DNA from: Phycisphaerales bacterium
GTDB lineage: Bacteria; Planctomycetota; Phycisphaerae; Phycisphaerales; UBA1924
Assembly (NCBI GenBank): GCA_028289195.1
Contig: JANQQR010000023.1
Location: forward strand, 62,001 to 126,000
Length of the DNA stretch: 64,000 bases
Reading direction: 5' to 3'
Under the pieces are notes generated by a model. The model saw nothing but the letters and a program-made list of their open reading frames with translations. It was not told where the DNA came from and ran no database searches. The translations under genes and the position numbers were made by a program. Shown one piece after another: positions 12,107 to 20,554 of this stretch. How positions within the stretch are numbered: position 1 is the first letter of the stretch; each line of letters opens with the position of its first letter.

Positions 12107-13876
12107 TCACTCGCCCCCTTCCAGCTCGGCGATGCGCTCTCGCACCTTCTTCTCGATGTACTCGAAGGCCGGCTTCATCTGAGGTGGCAACTGACCGGAT
12201 TCCATCGCCTGGTTCATCTGCTGGAGCTGGGCGTTGAGTTGCTCGAGCGTCGCGTCTTCGAGCTCGGCGAGGCCGCGCCGGATCATCTGGCCCATCTGGG
12301 GGCCGACCTGCTCGATGATGGCCAGAAGCTCGGGATCCTCCGGCTCGCTGCCCTCGAGGCGGTTGTAGATCGCGACCGAGCGGTTGGTGCGCTCGAAGTA
12401 CTGGTTGGCGACGCGCTGGATGTCCTCGGCGGTCACCTTCTGCAGCTCGCGGGGCGTCGTGTTGACGTGCTCCCAGCCGCCGAGGTTCTCGAACAGACCG
12501 AGCTGGACGAGGATGAAGAAGTTGCTCTGCAGGCGCCGGAAGCTGTCGGCTGCGACGCGGTTCTTGACCTTCTGGAGCTCACGCTCTGGGACGAGCTCCT
12601 CCTGGATCCGGCCAAGCTCCTCGTACCACGCCTCCTCGAGCTGCTCGGGGCTGGCATCGCCCTTGGTCTCGGCTGTGAACGAGAAGTAGCCGCCGTACTT
12701 CTGCGGCCCGAACAGGGGCTGGCTGGCGTTCGCGCTCGAGGCGATCTCGCGACCCTCGATCATGGTCTTGTACAAGCGCCCGGTGCGCCCGTTCATGATC
12801 TCACCCAGGACCTGAAGAGCGTAGCCGTCGGTGTGGCCGAACGGCACGGTCTTGTAGCGGACCTCGACCTGGGGCTGGCAGTCGCACTCGGCGAACATCC
12901 GCTGCTCGGCGAGCTGGGGCATCTCAAGCGTCACGACAGGCGGCACCGGGCGGTCGCCCGGGGAGATGCGGCTGAAGTACTGGCTGATCGTCGCCTTAGC
13001 CTCTTCGGGATCGAAGTCGCCGACAATCAGGCCGACGAGGTTCGACGGCTGGTAGTACGTGGCGTAGAAGTCCTCGGCCTGCTCCAGCGTGTAGCTGTTG
13101 AGGTCGCTCGTCCAGCCGATCACCGGCCAGTTGTAGGGCGAGCTCTGCCAGAACATCGCGTCGAACTGCTCCTGGAAGATGCCCGTCGGGGTCGACTCGG
13201 TGCGCAGGCGGCGCTCCTCGTGGACGACGTCGCGCTCGGCGTAGAACTCGCGGAACACCGAGTCGGTGAGTCGATCGGACTCCATCCACGCCCATAGCTC
13301 GAGCTTGTTCGACGGCACGCTGATGAAATAGAACGTGATGTCGTTGCTCGTGAAGGCGTTCATGCCCGACGCGCCGAGCTCGGTGTACACCTTGTCGAAT
13401 TCGTTGTTGACGATCGCGCCTTTGTGCTCTTCCATCAGGCGGAGCAGTTCGGCGCGGAGCTCGGCGAGCTCCTCGGTGTCGTTCGAGGCGTCCCAAGGAT
13501 CATCGATCTCGCCGGAGCGCCAGCGGTCGTACTGCTCGTTTGTGATGATCTCGAGCATCCGGGTTCGGACGCGCGTCTGGGCTGCCCGGAACTCACCGTC
13601 GCCGGCCACGTCCTCGGTGCCGATCGTCGTGGTGCCCTTGAACATCATGTGCTCAAAGAAGTGGCTCATGCCCGTGATGCCGGGGCGCTCGTTGACGCTG
13701 CCGACCTTCGCGAACCAGCCGGCCGCGATGATGTTGGGCTCCTCGTACCGTGGGTACAGAAGGAACGTCATCCCGTTGTCGAGGGTGAACTCCTCCACCT
13801 CGACCTGCTGTGCGCTCGCCCGCGGCGCCGCCAGAGCGCACGCCAGCACGAGGCCAGCCAGCAAAAATCGTCGCAT
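12107..13876 (-). CDS. M16-family zinc metallopeptidase, catalytic subunit
   Basis: 589 residues with signal peptide MRRFLLAGLVLACALAAPRA ending SAQ. The inverted zinc motif HxxEH is intact as HFFEH in GMSHFFEHMMFKGT, with downstream acidic residues, and an M16_C domain follows. The ATG at 13876 has AAGGAG six bases upstream; an ATG immediately before it (13879) is equally in frame. It forms an operon with the non-catalytic subunit: the stop and the next gene's possible GTG overlap by four bases. Likely a periplasmic oligopeptidase that degrades unfolded peptides in a closed chamber. Confidence 0.92.
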   Translation of the reverse strand: MRRFLLAGLVLACALAAPRASAQQVEVEEFTLDNGMTFLLYPRYEEPNIIAAGWFAKVGSVNERPGITGMSHFFEHMMFKGTTTIGTEDVAGDGEFRAAQTRVRTRMLEIITNEQYDRWRSGEIDDPWDASNDTEELAELRAELLRLMEEHKGAIVNNEFDKVYTELGASGMNAFTSNDITFYFISVPSNKLELWAWMESDRLTDSVFREFYAERDVVHEERRLRTESTPTGIFQEQFDAMFWQSSPYNWPVIGWTSDLNSYTLEQAEDFYATYYQPSNLVGLIVGDFDPEEAKATISQYFSRISPGDRPVPPVVTLEMPQLAEQRMFAECDCQPQVEVRYKTVPFGHTDGYALQVLGEIMNGRTGRLYKTMIEGREIASSANASQPLFGPQKYGGYFSFTAETKGDASPEQLEEAWYEELGRIQEELVPERELQKVKNRVAADSFRRLQSNFFILVQLGLFENLGGWEHVNTTPRELQKVTAEDIQRVANQYFERTNRSVAIYNRLEGSEPEDPELLAIIEQVGPQMGQMIRRGLAELEDATLEQLNAQLQQMNQAMESGQLPPQMKPAFEYIEKKVRERIAELEGGE

Positions 13877-14073
13877 CATCTGCTCCTTCCGCCACGGTCC
13901 GGGCGACGGGGCGTACGCGCCCACACCGGATCGTGGCTGCTCGTGTCGATCGATCGGATCCTGAACTCCTGAAGCCAACGGACCGCCAAGGGTCTCCGGC
14001 GACAGGCCACCCGCCCCACCGTCCATCTCCTCCATCGTACCCTCCCCGGCCCGCGGAGGTTACAACGGTCTTG

Positions 14074-15084
14074 ATGCCCCCCGACGCCGAACGTCGATTC
14101 GAGTCACTGCTCCACGACGCGCTGGATCGGCGCGAGGGGTTGGTTCGCGACGAGCGGCTCGGGGCGTGGCGAGCGTTCCACGGCGCTGCCGACGGCATCG
14201 ACGGTCTGTACCTCGATCGCTGGGGGCCCGGCGCCACCCTCGTCCGCTACGACGGCATGAGCGAGGTGCATCCCGAGCCACGCACGGGCGCCGAGATCGC
14301 ACTGAGGGCTCTCGACGCATTCGGAGTTCGCGCGGTGTACGACAAGCCCTTCGTGCGCGATCGCAGCCGCGGGCAGGGCGCTGATGATCCCGTGCTGACA
14401 GATCCGACTCCCATCGCCGGGGAGGCGTTGCCGGAGTCGCTCGCCATCGACGAACCCAGCGCTCGCTTCGAAGTGCGACTGTTCGATGGGTTCTCGACGG
14501 GCCTGTTCCTCGATCAACGCGCCACGCGTGCCCACCTGCGATCGCTGTGCGAGCGCGAGGGTCTCGGCAGGGTGGCCAACTTGTTCTCCTACACCGGCGG
14601 GTTCAGCGTGGCGTGCGCGCTCGGAGGCGCCGAGACTTCCACCGTTGATGTCTCGGGGCGATACCTCGACTGGGCCAAGCGCAACTTCACGCTCAACGGA
14701 CTCGACGCCGGCGGGCACCACTTCGCCCGGATGGACTCCAGGGCATTCCTGGATTTCGCCGCCAGGAAAGAACTGCTGTTCGATCTGATCGTGCTCGACC
14801 CGCCGACGTTCGGCGCCGCGAACAAGGCCAGGAAGGTACCCGCGTGGTCGAGCACGCGTGACTACCCGGGTCTTCTGGAACGCTCCGCCCGCGTGCTCGC
14901 GCCCGGAGGCCGGATCTTCGCGTCGGCGAACACCGCCGCGCTGTGCGAATCCCGGGCCTTCGATCGGCTCATCAAGAGCACCCTCGGCCCGGGCGTGCGC
15001 TTCGATGCGCTCCCCGAACGACAGGCGGATTTCCCCGAAGGCGACCAATACCCGGTCACGCGCCTCGTCTCGCTCAGGAGGTGA
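14074..15084 (+). CDS. RlmI-like class I SAM-dependent rRNA methyltransferase
   Basis: 336 residues. The SAM-binding motif I is NLFSYTGGFSVACALGGAE, and the catalytic-region motif is DLIVLDPPTFG, as in the RlmI/RlmK (COG1092) 23S rRNA methyltransferases. The N-terminal part (GLYLDRWGP, YDKPFVRDRS) corresponds to the RNA-binding/EEHUB-like region; the PUA domain seems reduced or absent. The conserved FDGFSTGLFLDQR segment sits just before motif I. Base specificity (m5C or m2G) cannot be told from sequence. The start at 14074 is the first ATG of the conserved frame. The gene overlaps the convergent pseudouridine synthase by 11 bases. Confidence 0.85.
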   Translation: MPPDAERRFESLLHDALDRREGLVRDERLGAWRAFHGAADGIDGLYLDRWGPGATLVRYDGMSEVHPEPRTGAEIALRALDAFGVRAVYDKPFVRDRSRGQGADDPVLTDPTPIAGEALPESLAIDEPSARFEVRLFDGFSTGLFLDQRATRAHLRSLCEREGLGRVANLFSYTGGFSVACALGGAETSTVDVSGRYLDWAKRNFTLNGLDAGGHHFARMDSRAFLDFAARKELLFDLIVLDPPTFGAANKARKVPAWSSTRDYPGLLERSARVLAPGGRIFASANTAALCESRAFDRLIKSTLGPGVRFDALPERQADFPEGDQYPVTRLVSLRR

Positions 15085-15826
15085 TCGGGCGCCGGAGTTC
15101 GCGCTCGAGCCGATCGAGCAGCGACGGCGCGACGTCCTCGCGCTCAGGATCGTCCCGCGAGAACGCCGAGCGGAGATCACGCGTCGCGCAGTCCACGTAG
15201 CGCAGCGCCGCGTGCTCGAGGTACATCTCGCCGCGCCCTCCGGAGTAGAGATCGTCGCCGATCAGCGGCAATCGCAGGCCCGCCATCATGATGCGGATCT
15301 GATGGAGACGGCCCGTCAGCAGCCGGATCAGCGCGTGGCACTCGCCGGGTCGGCCCGGCGCCGGCTCGATCGCCAGCACCTCGAGCATGCTGGGCTTGCC
15401 CCCCGATCGGACGATGCGCGACCGGCGCCCGTCGTCTTTGAGGTGCGCCTTGTGCTTGCCGACGACGCCGCGGTGCAGCGCCTCGCGATCGGGATCGGGT
15501 CGCGGGATGCGCGCCAGGTAGTACTTGTCCCACATGCCTTCGCGGATCTGGTCGGAGTAGAACGCCGCCGCCTCGGCGTCGAGCGTGACGACGACGATCC
15601 CGCGCGTGACCCGATCGAGGCGGTGCACAAGGCGCGGGCGCACGTTGTCCCGCGCCGCCTGGCGCACCTTGGAGATCAGGCTCGACCACTTCGGATCGGT
15701 CGTGAGTTCGGTCGCCATGCCCGCGGGTTTCACGACGACGAGCGTCTGCGCGTCGCAGGAGACGGCACGCACGCCGTCGCGCACCAGGCGATCCGTATCG
15801 ACGGATTCAGCGCCGGGAACGGTCAT
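15074..15826 (-). CDS. RluA-family pseudouridine synthase
   Basis: 250 residues. The catalytic aspartate lies in the HRLDRVTRG motif, and the family strand motifs VVVKPAGM and LLTGRLHQIRIMMAG are present. It isomerises uridine to pseudouridine in rRNA or tRNA; the target position is unknown. There is no S4 RNA-binding domain at the N-terminus. The start lies inside the 3' end of the upstream DUF1801 gene (20-base overlap), so the two probably share an mRNA. It is convergent with, and overlaps, an rRNA methyltransferase gene. Confidence 0.92.
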   Translation of the reverse strand: MTVPGAESVDTDRLVRDGVRAVSCDAQTLVVVKPAGMATELTTDPKWSSLISKVRQAARDNVRPRLVHRLDRVTRGIVVVTLDAEAAAFYSDQIREGMWDKYYLARIPRPDPDREALHRGVVGKHKAHLKDDGRRSRIVRSGGKPSMLEVLAIEPAPGRPGECHALIRLLTGRLHQIRIMMAGLRLPLIGDDLYSGGRGEMYLEHAALRYVDCATRDLRSAFSRDDPEREDVAPSLLDRLERELRRPITS

Positions 15827-16325
15827 CGCAGCGCTCGGCCTCGTTGTTGAATCGCACCGCCTGCCGGATGAGCGACTTCAGCGCGGTCTTCGGGGTTCTC
15901 ACCGGGGGGCGCACCTTCACATGCCGGCAGGCCTTGCCCGTCCCCTCGAGCAGCTGCTTGGGGTCGTCCAGGCTCGTGCCGGCGTCGAAGAACTGGATCC
16001 TGGCGTACGCCTTGTGCACGGTGACGGCGCACAGCATGCCCCGGTGCTCCCAGACCGGGATCCCCCACTTGATGCACTCGGTCGCCTTCGGCGCGGCCCC
16101 GCGGACGAGGTCGCGCAGTTCGACCGCCGCGTCCCGGACTTGGGCGTCGTCGATGGCGTCGAAGTAGGCGTCCGTGGGCGTGCCGTAATCCGGCCTCGGA
16201 CCGTGTTCGGACCACGTGCGCAGCTTCTTGCGGCTCGTCTTGGCCTTCTTCTTCGGCGCGGCGCGCGCACGAGCCTTCGCCTTCTTTCGCGGGGAGGCCT
16301 TCTTCTTGGACTGCTTCTTGGCCAT
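15807..16325 (-). CDS. DUF1801 protein with lysine-rich N-terminal tail
   Basis: 172 residues. The first ~38 residues are almost only K, R, A and S (MAKKQSKKKASPRKKAKARA and on), like a histone-H1-type tail. From about residue 45 a DUF1801/YdhG-like domain follows (AYFDAIDDAQVRDAAVELRD, KWGIPVWEHRGMLCAV, YARIQFFDAG). The domain is of unknown biochemical function in bacteria and related to a fold also found in iron-chaperone-like proteins. TATCAT ends eight bases before the ATG and no ribosome site is visible. The basic tail could bind nucleic acid (inference). Confidence 0.82.
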   Translation of the reverse strand: MAKKQSKKKASPRKKAKARARAAPKKKAKTSRKKLRTWSEHGPRPDYGTPTDAYFDAIDDAQVRDAAVELRDLVRGAAPKATECIKWGIPVWEHRGMLCAVTVHKAYARIQFFDAGTSLDDPKQLLEGTGKACRHVKVRPPVRTPKTALKSLIRQAVRFNNEAERCDDRSRR

Positions 16326-16351
16326 CGGGGCCGATGATACCCGCCCCTTGG

Positions 16352-18928
16352 TCAGCCCCGGGTCGAGCTGAGCAGCACGCGCACCCGGGTGCGCATGATG
16401 CGGATGATCAGCGGCGAGACGACGAGCACCGTCAGCCCGATCAGCATCGCCCATCCCAGCGCCAGCGGCGTGAGCGGCGGAGACAGGTTGAGCTGCAGCC
16501 CGGCGAGCAGCTCGTACATGCGGATCGCCGCCCAGCTGACCTGAAGACCAAGGCCCGTGCCCAGTACGCAGGCCGTCAGCGAAATGAGGATGACCTCTCC
16601 GAGAATCAGGCGCCCGAGCAGACCCGCTCCCGCGCCTACCGCTCGGAGCACGCCGAACTCGAAGTGGCGCGCCTCGATCCCGGCGACGACCACGTTTCCG
16701 ACACCAAGCGACCCGATCAGCATCGCGCCGATCGCGATGATCGTGGCGATGCGCATCGACCCGTAGCCGACCTCGAGGATCTTCTCCTTGATCTCGCGCC
16801 CCGAGCCCACCACCATCGCCGTCCCGCCCGTCGCGTCGCGCATCGCTTCGCGGATGAGATCGGTGGCCTCGGCGTCGGTGATCTCGCCCTCGAGCCCTAT
16901 CTGGAGCAGGTGGATCACGTCGCTCTGGAACACGCGCTGCAGGTCGGCCCGCGTGCCGAACACGCTGCTGATCGCCTGGCTGGCGTACTCCTTCGAGATG
17001 TCGAAGTAGAAGCTCACCACGTCGAGACCCGGGGACGACACCACCCCCACGATCTCGAAGTCGTGCTCCTGGCCGTCGTGGCTGACGCGGAACGTATCGC
17101 CGACGCCGAAGCCTTCGCGCTTCACCACGAATTCCTTGGCGACGAGCACGGCACCGCCCTCGTCGAGGCGGCGCTTGGCGTAGTCGGGGTCGCCCTCGAC
17201 CCAGTGGAGCTTGGTCATCGCGAAGAACGGCTCGGGCTCGAACGCGACGAAGTTCGTCGGTGGGTTCTTGACGCTGTCGAGCCCGAAGGCCTCGGTCTCG
17301 ATCTTGTAGAGCGTGATCGCGCTGGTCGCGCTGACGAATTCCAGCGATTCGACCCGCTCGCGGGCGTCGCCCTCGATGCCGAACCAGCCGTGCACGAAGG
17401 CGTCGGGGAACTCGATGGCGTCGAGCCAGTCGTTGAGCAAGGCCGAGCCGTTGGTCCAGATCGATGTCATGATCGACAGCCCGACCATCAACGCGCCGGC
17501 GGTGAATCCATTGCGATACGGCGTCGCGACCGCGCTCGAGACGAGCATCTCCCGCGGCACCCGCACGAGCAACGCGACGACGGGCCCCAGCACGCGTGCG
17601 ACGAGTATCCCCACGGGAACGCCCAGCAGGAAGTACCCGATGAACATCGAGGGGAGACCGGTCGTGAGATACCCGAAGAACACGGTCTCCGGGTTGCCTG
17701 GCAGGCCGACGACGATGAGCTGCCACGCCAGGCCGAGGACCCCGAGCACGGTGAGGATCACGATGCCCCTGGTCTTGGGTCGCACCGAGCGCACGGTGAG
17801 CGCGGTGAGAGGGCGCACGCGTGCCGCGCTGACCGCCGGCCACAGCGCTCCCAGCAGGCCCGCGATCACGCTCCCTGCGGCCGCGATGGAAAGACCACCG
17901 ACCGGCGTGTGCAGGCCCGCCGGCAGCCTCTCGGGGAACACGACGGTGATGACCAGCGCCATCGCGATGCCCAGCGGCACGCCAATCGCGGCGCCGATCC
18001 CGCCGATGATCGCCCCGACGAACAACTGGCTCTGCGCCAGCGTTCGCCGGTCGGACCCGATGCAGCGCAAAATGCCAAACTCGCGCTGCTTCTCGAGCAC
18101 GTTGGTCGTGAGCCCGGTGAGCACGATGAACGCCGATGCGATGTAGGCGAGCACGCTCGCCAGCAGGAACATGAACGTGTTGGCCTGGATCGCCGTCTTG
18201 GCGCCGCTGGTGACGCGCTCGGTCGTCTGTGCCATGACCCCGTCCGGCAACAAGCCCCCCCATCGCTCTGCGACCGTGACGGCGTCCTCGCCCTCCCGAA
18301 GCACGACCTGGATCTCGCTGAGGCTCCCGCGGCGCATTGTGATCGCCTCGAGCTGCGCGCGCGTCACGATGGCCCTGGGCTTCCGCAGGTCCATCATGTT
18401 TTCCTGCGGGAGGATGCCCACCACCTCGAGGCTGATCGGCTCGCCGAACCGGACGACGTCGAGGAAGGTTCCGACCGTTGCGTCGAGTTCTTCGGCGGCG
18501 GTCCCGGCCAGCACGATCTCGCCCTCGCGCTCCACGGGGCGCCCGGCATCGAGCGACGCCGTCACCATGCGCGCCTCGGAGTCGGGCTCGACGCCCTCGC
18601 CCGCCACAGAGTGGGTCCTGCTGCTGGACGGGTTCCGGAGTGAGATCGCGCCCTTGGTGCGCGGCGAGGTGAGCTCGACCTCCGCTTGCGACTCGATCAG
18701 ATCGAGCACAGCGCCGTCGAAGCGGCCCCCGGCGACCTCCCGGACGCGAATGTCCGCCCGCCCGAGGGATGAGTCCACGCGCTGCTGCATCCCCGCGTTC
18801 AGAGACGCGAGCGCGCAGGCCACAGCGCTCACCAGCGCCGTCGAGAGCGCCACCGCACCGATCAGCAGGCCGCTGCGGCTACGCCGACCGGCTAAGCCGT
18901 TGATACTCAGTCGCCACGCGGCTCGCAT
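16352..18928 (-). CDS. ABC transporter permease with two FtsX domains
   Basis: 858 residues. It begins with an N-terminal membrane segment (SGLLIGAVALSTALVSAVAC), a large periplasmic MacB-like region, and a first FtsX block of three membrane segments at about 250-380. A second membrane group at about 410-480 is followed by a second periplasmic domain and a second FtsX block at the C-terminus (about 735-850). This is the tandem arrangement of LolC/YbbP-type permeases, which move lipoproteins, lipids or peptides using mechanical ATP coupling. The start overlaps the upstream ATPase gene by 50 bases, so the two form one exporter. Confidence 0.9.
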   Translation of the reverse strand: MRAAWRLSINGLAGRRSRSGLLIGAVALSTALVSAVACALASLNAGMQQRVDSSLGRADIRVREVAGGRFDGAVLDLIESQAEVELTSPRTKGAISLRNPSSSRTHSVAGEGVEPDSEARMVTASLDAGRPVEREGEIVLAGTAAEELDATVGTFLDVVRFGEPISLEVVGILPQENMMDLRKPRAIVTRAQLEAITMRRGSLSEIQVVLREGEDAVTVAERWGGLLPDGVMAQTTERVTSGAKTAIQANTFMFLLASVLAYIASAFIVLTGLTTNVLEKQREFGILRCIGSDRRTLAQSQLFVGAIIGGIGAAIGVPLGIAMALVITVVFPERLPAGLHTPVGGLSIAAAGSVIAGLLGALWPAVSAARVRPLTALTVRSVRPKTRGIVILTVLGVLGLAWQLIVVGLPGNPETVFFGYLTTGLPSMFIGYFLLGVPVGILVARVLGPVVALLVRVPREMLVSSAVATPYRNGFTAGALMVGLSIMTSIWTNGSALLNDWLDAIEFPDAFVHGWFGIEGDARERVESLEFVSATSAITLYKIETEAFGLDSVKNPPTNFVAFEPEPFFAMTKLHWVEGDPDYAKRRLDEGGAVLVAKEFVVKREGFGVGDTFRVSHDGQEHDFEIVGVVSSPGLDVVSFYFDISKEYASQAISSVFGTRADLQRVFQSDVIHLLQIGLEGEITDAEATDLIREAMRDATGGTAMVVGSGREIKEKILEVGYGSMRIATIIAIGAMLIGSLGVGNVVVAGIEARHFEFGVLRAVGAGAGLLGRLILGEVILISLTACVLGTGLGLQVSWAAIRMYELLAGLQLNLSPPLTPLALGWAMLIGLTVLVVSPLIIRIMRTRVRVLLSSTRG

Positions 18929-19613
18929 CCATACCGTCCGTTTCGATCCTGCCGCTGAACACGCCGTCGCGGATGATGTCGATCCGCCGGCAGTGCGCCG
19001 CGGCAGCGGGCTCGTGGGTCACCATGATCACGGTCATCTCGTGCTCCTCGGCGATCCGCCCGAGGACCCCCCACAGCGCCTCGCTGGCGCCCGAATCGAG
19101 ATTCCCGGTCGGCTCGTCGGCCAGCAGCACCTTCGGGGAAAAGAGCAGAGAGCGCGCGATCGCGACACGCTGCTGCTCGCCGCCGCTCATCGCATCCGGC
19201 CTGTGGTCGGCGCGACCGGCGAGCCCGAGGGTGTCGAGCAGTTCGTGCGCCCGGTCCCGGAGTTCTCGCCCACCCTGGCCGGCGAGGAACCCTGGGAGTT
19301 GGACGTTCTGCAGGGCCGTCATGGTCGGGAGCAGGTTGAACTGCTGGAACACGATCCCGATCTCATGGCGCCGAAAGCGCGTCAGTTCGCGCTCGTCGAG
19401 CCGATCGATCCGGTGGCCTGCTACATGCACCTCGCCCTTGTCGGGGATATCCAGACCCGCGAGGAGGTGCAGGAGCGTGCTCTTGCCGCTCCCGGATGCG
19501 CCCATGATCGCGTAGTAGCCGGGCTCGGAGATCTCGAACGTTGCGCCGTTGAGCGCATTGACCGATCGCTCGCCGCCGCCGTAGCGCTTGTGAACGTCCG
19601 TACACCGGATCAT
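18879..19613 (-). CDS. ABC transporter ATP-binding protein (MacB/LolD type)
   Basis: 244 residues. Walker A GASGSGKST, signature SGGEQQRVAIARSL, Walker B VLLADEPTGNLDS and the switch histidine in VTHE are all present. The LDS extension after Walker B and the GxYYAIMGASG start are typical of the LolD/MacB export ATPases. It pairs with the FtsX-type permease directly downstream. The start at 19613 (MIRCTDVHKRYGGG) is the first ATG in the conserved domain; a weak AGGAG lies 13 bases upstream. Confidence 0.93.
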   Translation of the reverse strand: MIRCTDVHKRYGGGERSVNALNGATFEISEPGYYAIMGASGSGKSTLLHLLAGLDIPDKGEVHVAGHRIDRLDERELTRFRRHEIGIVFQQFNLLPTMTALQNVQLPGFLAGQGGRELRDRAHELLDTLGLAGRADHRPDAMSGGEQQRVAIARSLLFSPKVLLADEPTGNLDSGASEALWGVLGRIAEEHEMTVIMVTHEPAAAAHCRRIDIIRDGVFSGRIETDGMDASRVATEYQRLSRSA

Positions 19614-19749
19614 GCGAGGCTGCCGTCTCCTGGGAGTCTGCGCCCGTGGGGGCACTGCGCTACAAGGGTTCGCCGGGCGGCCGGAGCCCGGATTCGCGCC
19701 GCACACGGGTCATTGGGGATTCGCGCCGCGCCGTTGAGTGATACCGGAT

Positions 19750-20130
19750 TCAGAGCGGGTATTTCTCGTCGTAGGTCCCAGCGTCCATGAGCCCGTCGAG
19801 GGGAGCGGGATCCGAGATCCGAATCTTGACGAGCCACCCCTCTCCGTAAGGATCGGTGTTCAAGAGCGAAGGGTCGTCTCCGAGCTTCTCGTTGACCTCG
19901 ATGATCTCGCCCGAGGCGACGCTGTAGACGTCGCTCGTCGCTTTCACGGATTCGATCTCGCCGACGGGCCCGCCCGCATCGACCTGCGTTCCCTGGGGCT
20001 GCATCTCTACATAGGTCACGTCGGTCAGTTCGTTGACGGCGAACTGGGTGACGCCGAGCGTCAGCGTGTCGCCGTCGATCTTGTGCCATTCGTGGGAATC
20101 GGAGAATCGGTAGTCGGATGGGCTGCTCAT
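19750..20130 (-). CDS. gcvH: Glycine cleavage system H protein
   Basis: 126 residues, full length. The lipoylated lysine lies in ESVKATSDVYS, with the usual flanking DSHEWHKIDGDTLTLGVT and PYGEGWLVKI segments. It carries the aminomethyl group between GcvP, GcvT and the lipoamide dehydrogenase. A TACAAT hexamer (20138-20143 on the minus strand) ends seven bases before the ATG, so transcription probably starts at or next to the start codon. No glycine riboswitch consensus is visible upstream. Confidence 0.97.
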   Translation of the reverse strand: MSSPSDYRFSDSHEWHKIDGDTLTLGVTQFAVNELTDVTYVEMQPQGTQVDAGGPVGEIESVKATSDVYSVASGEIIEVNEKLGDDPSLLNTDPYGEGWLVKIRISDPAPLDGLMDAGTYDEKYPL

Positions 20131-20290
20131 GGTCGGGATTGTAGAGAAACACCCCGGCGCCTTCGGGAAGCGGGTCTGAACCGCGCTCCAAAGCCGGCAA
20201 GTGCTGCCTCCTCACCGGCTTAGAAACCCGGGACTGCTCTTCGCGGCCCGCCGCCGATAACAGGGATCTCCACCGGTTTTCCCGAACTCC

Positions 20291-20318
20291 TTGCCCGCGG
20301 GCCCAGCGAAGCGATAAT
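20291..20318 (+). promoter_or_regulatory. Promoter of candidate small RNA
   Basis: -35 TTGCCC (20291-20296), 16-base spacer, -10 GATAAT (20313-20318). The predicted start is about 20325. The same TTGCCC-N16 layout precedes the DNRLRE gene at 38672. Confidence 0.55.
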
Positions 20319-20324
20319 TCTCCG

Positions 20325-20454
20325 GAGTGCCGGCGACTTCACCGGTATAACATTGCCGGACGTTGTTCCAACGGCTTCGTGCGTCAGCGCGTCCGCGAGC
20401 CGCTTCTTTCTCCCCTCCAGACGGTCAGGCCTAACGGCCTGCCGTCTTTTTTTT
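20325..20454 (+). ncRNA. Candidate ~130-nt small RNA
   Basis: Bounded by a good sigma-70-like promoter and a very strong intrinsic terminator, with no credible ORF between (the first GTG opens only 7 codons). Internal helices include CGTTG-TTC-CAACG (20361-20373) and GGCT/AGCC (20373-20376 with 20398-20401) enclosing further GC pairs. I do not recognise it as 6S, SRP, tmRNA or RNase P RNA. A separate promoter for the next gene lies beyond the terminator, which argues for an independent transcript rather than an attenuated leader. Confidence 0.5.
20419..20454 (+). terminator. Strong intrinsic terminator
   Basis: A 12-bp stem with one bulged T (AGACGG-T-CAGGCC, loop TAAC, GGCCTG-CCGTCT) is followed by eight T residues. 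It is the clearest terminator in the window, yet no protein gene on the plus strand ends upstream of it. Confidence 0.9.
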
Positions 20455-20493
20455 GTGCACGGAGCGCTCGCCGGCGCCCGATCCCTGCCCGGC

Positions 20494-20522
20494 TTGGGTG
20501 ATCCGTCGCCGTTGGGTACAGT
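20494..20522 (+). promoter_or_regulatory. Promoter of the isomerase-cmk-plsC operon
   Basis: -35 TTGGGT (20494-20499), 17-base spacer, -10 TACAGT (20517-20522). It lies downstream of the small-RNA terminator and gives a short leader of about 26 bases with GAGG before the ATG at 20555. Confidence 0.5.
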
Positions 20523-20554
20523 CTCGACCCAACCGGCCGCGAGGACCTCCCGGA

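Larger units (their letters stand above)
20131..20554. other. Gene-free stretch with structured elements and a candidate sRNA
   Basis: 424 bases without a protein gene. The left part (20160-20221) has inverted repeats: a 7-bp AAGCCGG/CCGGCTT pair (20191-20197 with 20215-20221) and GCGG/CCGC (20170-20184). I could not match these to a known riboswitch or tRNA. The middle holds a plus-strand promoter, a hairpin-rich segment and a strong terminator (separate entries). The right part holds the promoter of the isomerase operon. Confidence 0.6.

Noticed and set aside
20165..20190. tRNA-like T-arm on the minus strand (GCGG-TTCAGAC-CCGC)
   Set aside because: The position matching A58 is G, and no acceptor, D or anticodon arms fit around it.
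20131..20221. Glycine riboswitch upstream of gcvH
   Set aside because: The region has inverted repeats, but I do not see the conserved glycine-aptamer segments, and the TACAAT next to the ATG suggests gcvH has little or no leader.
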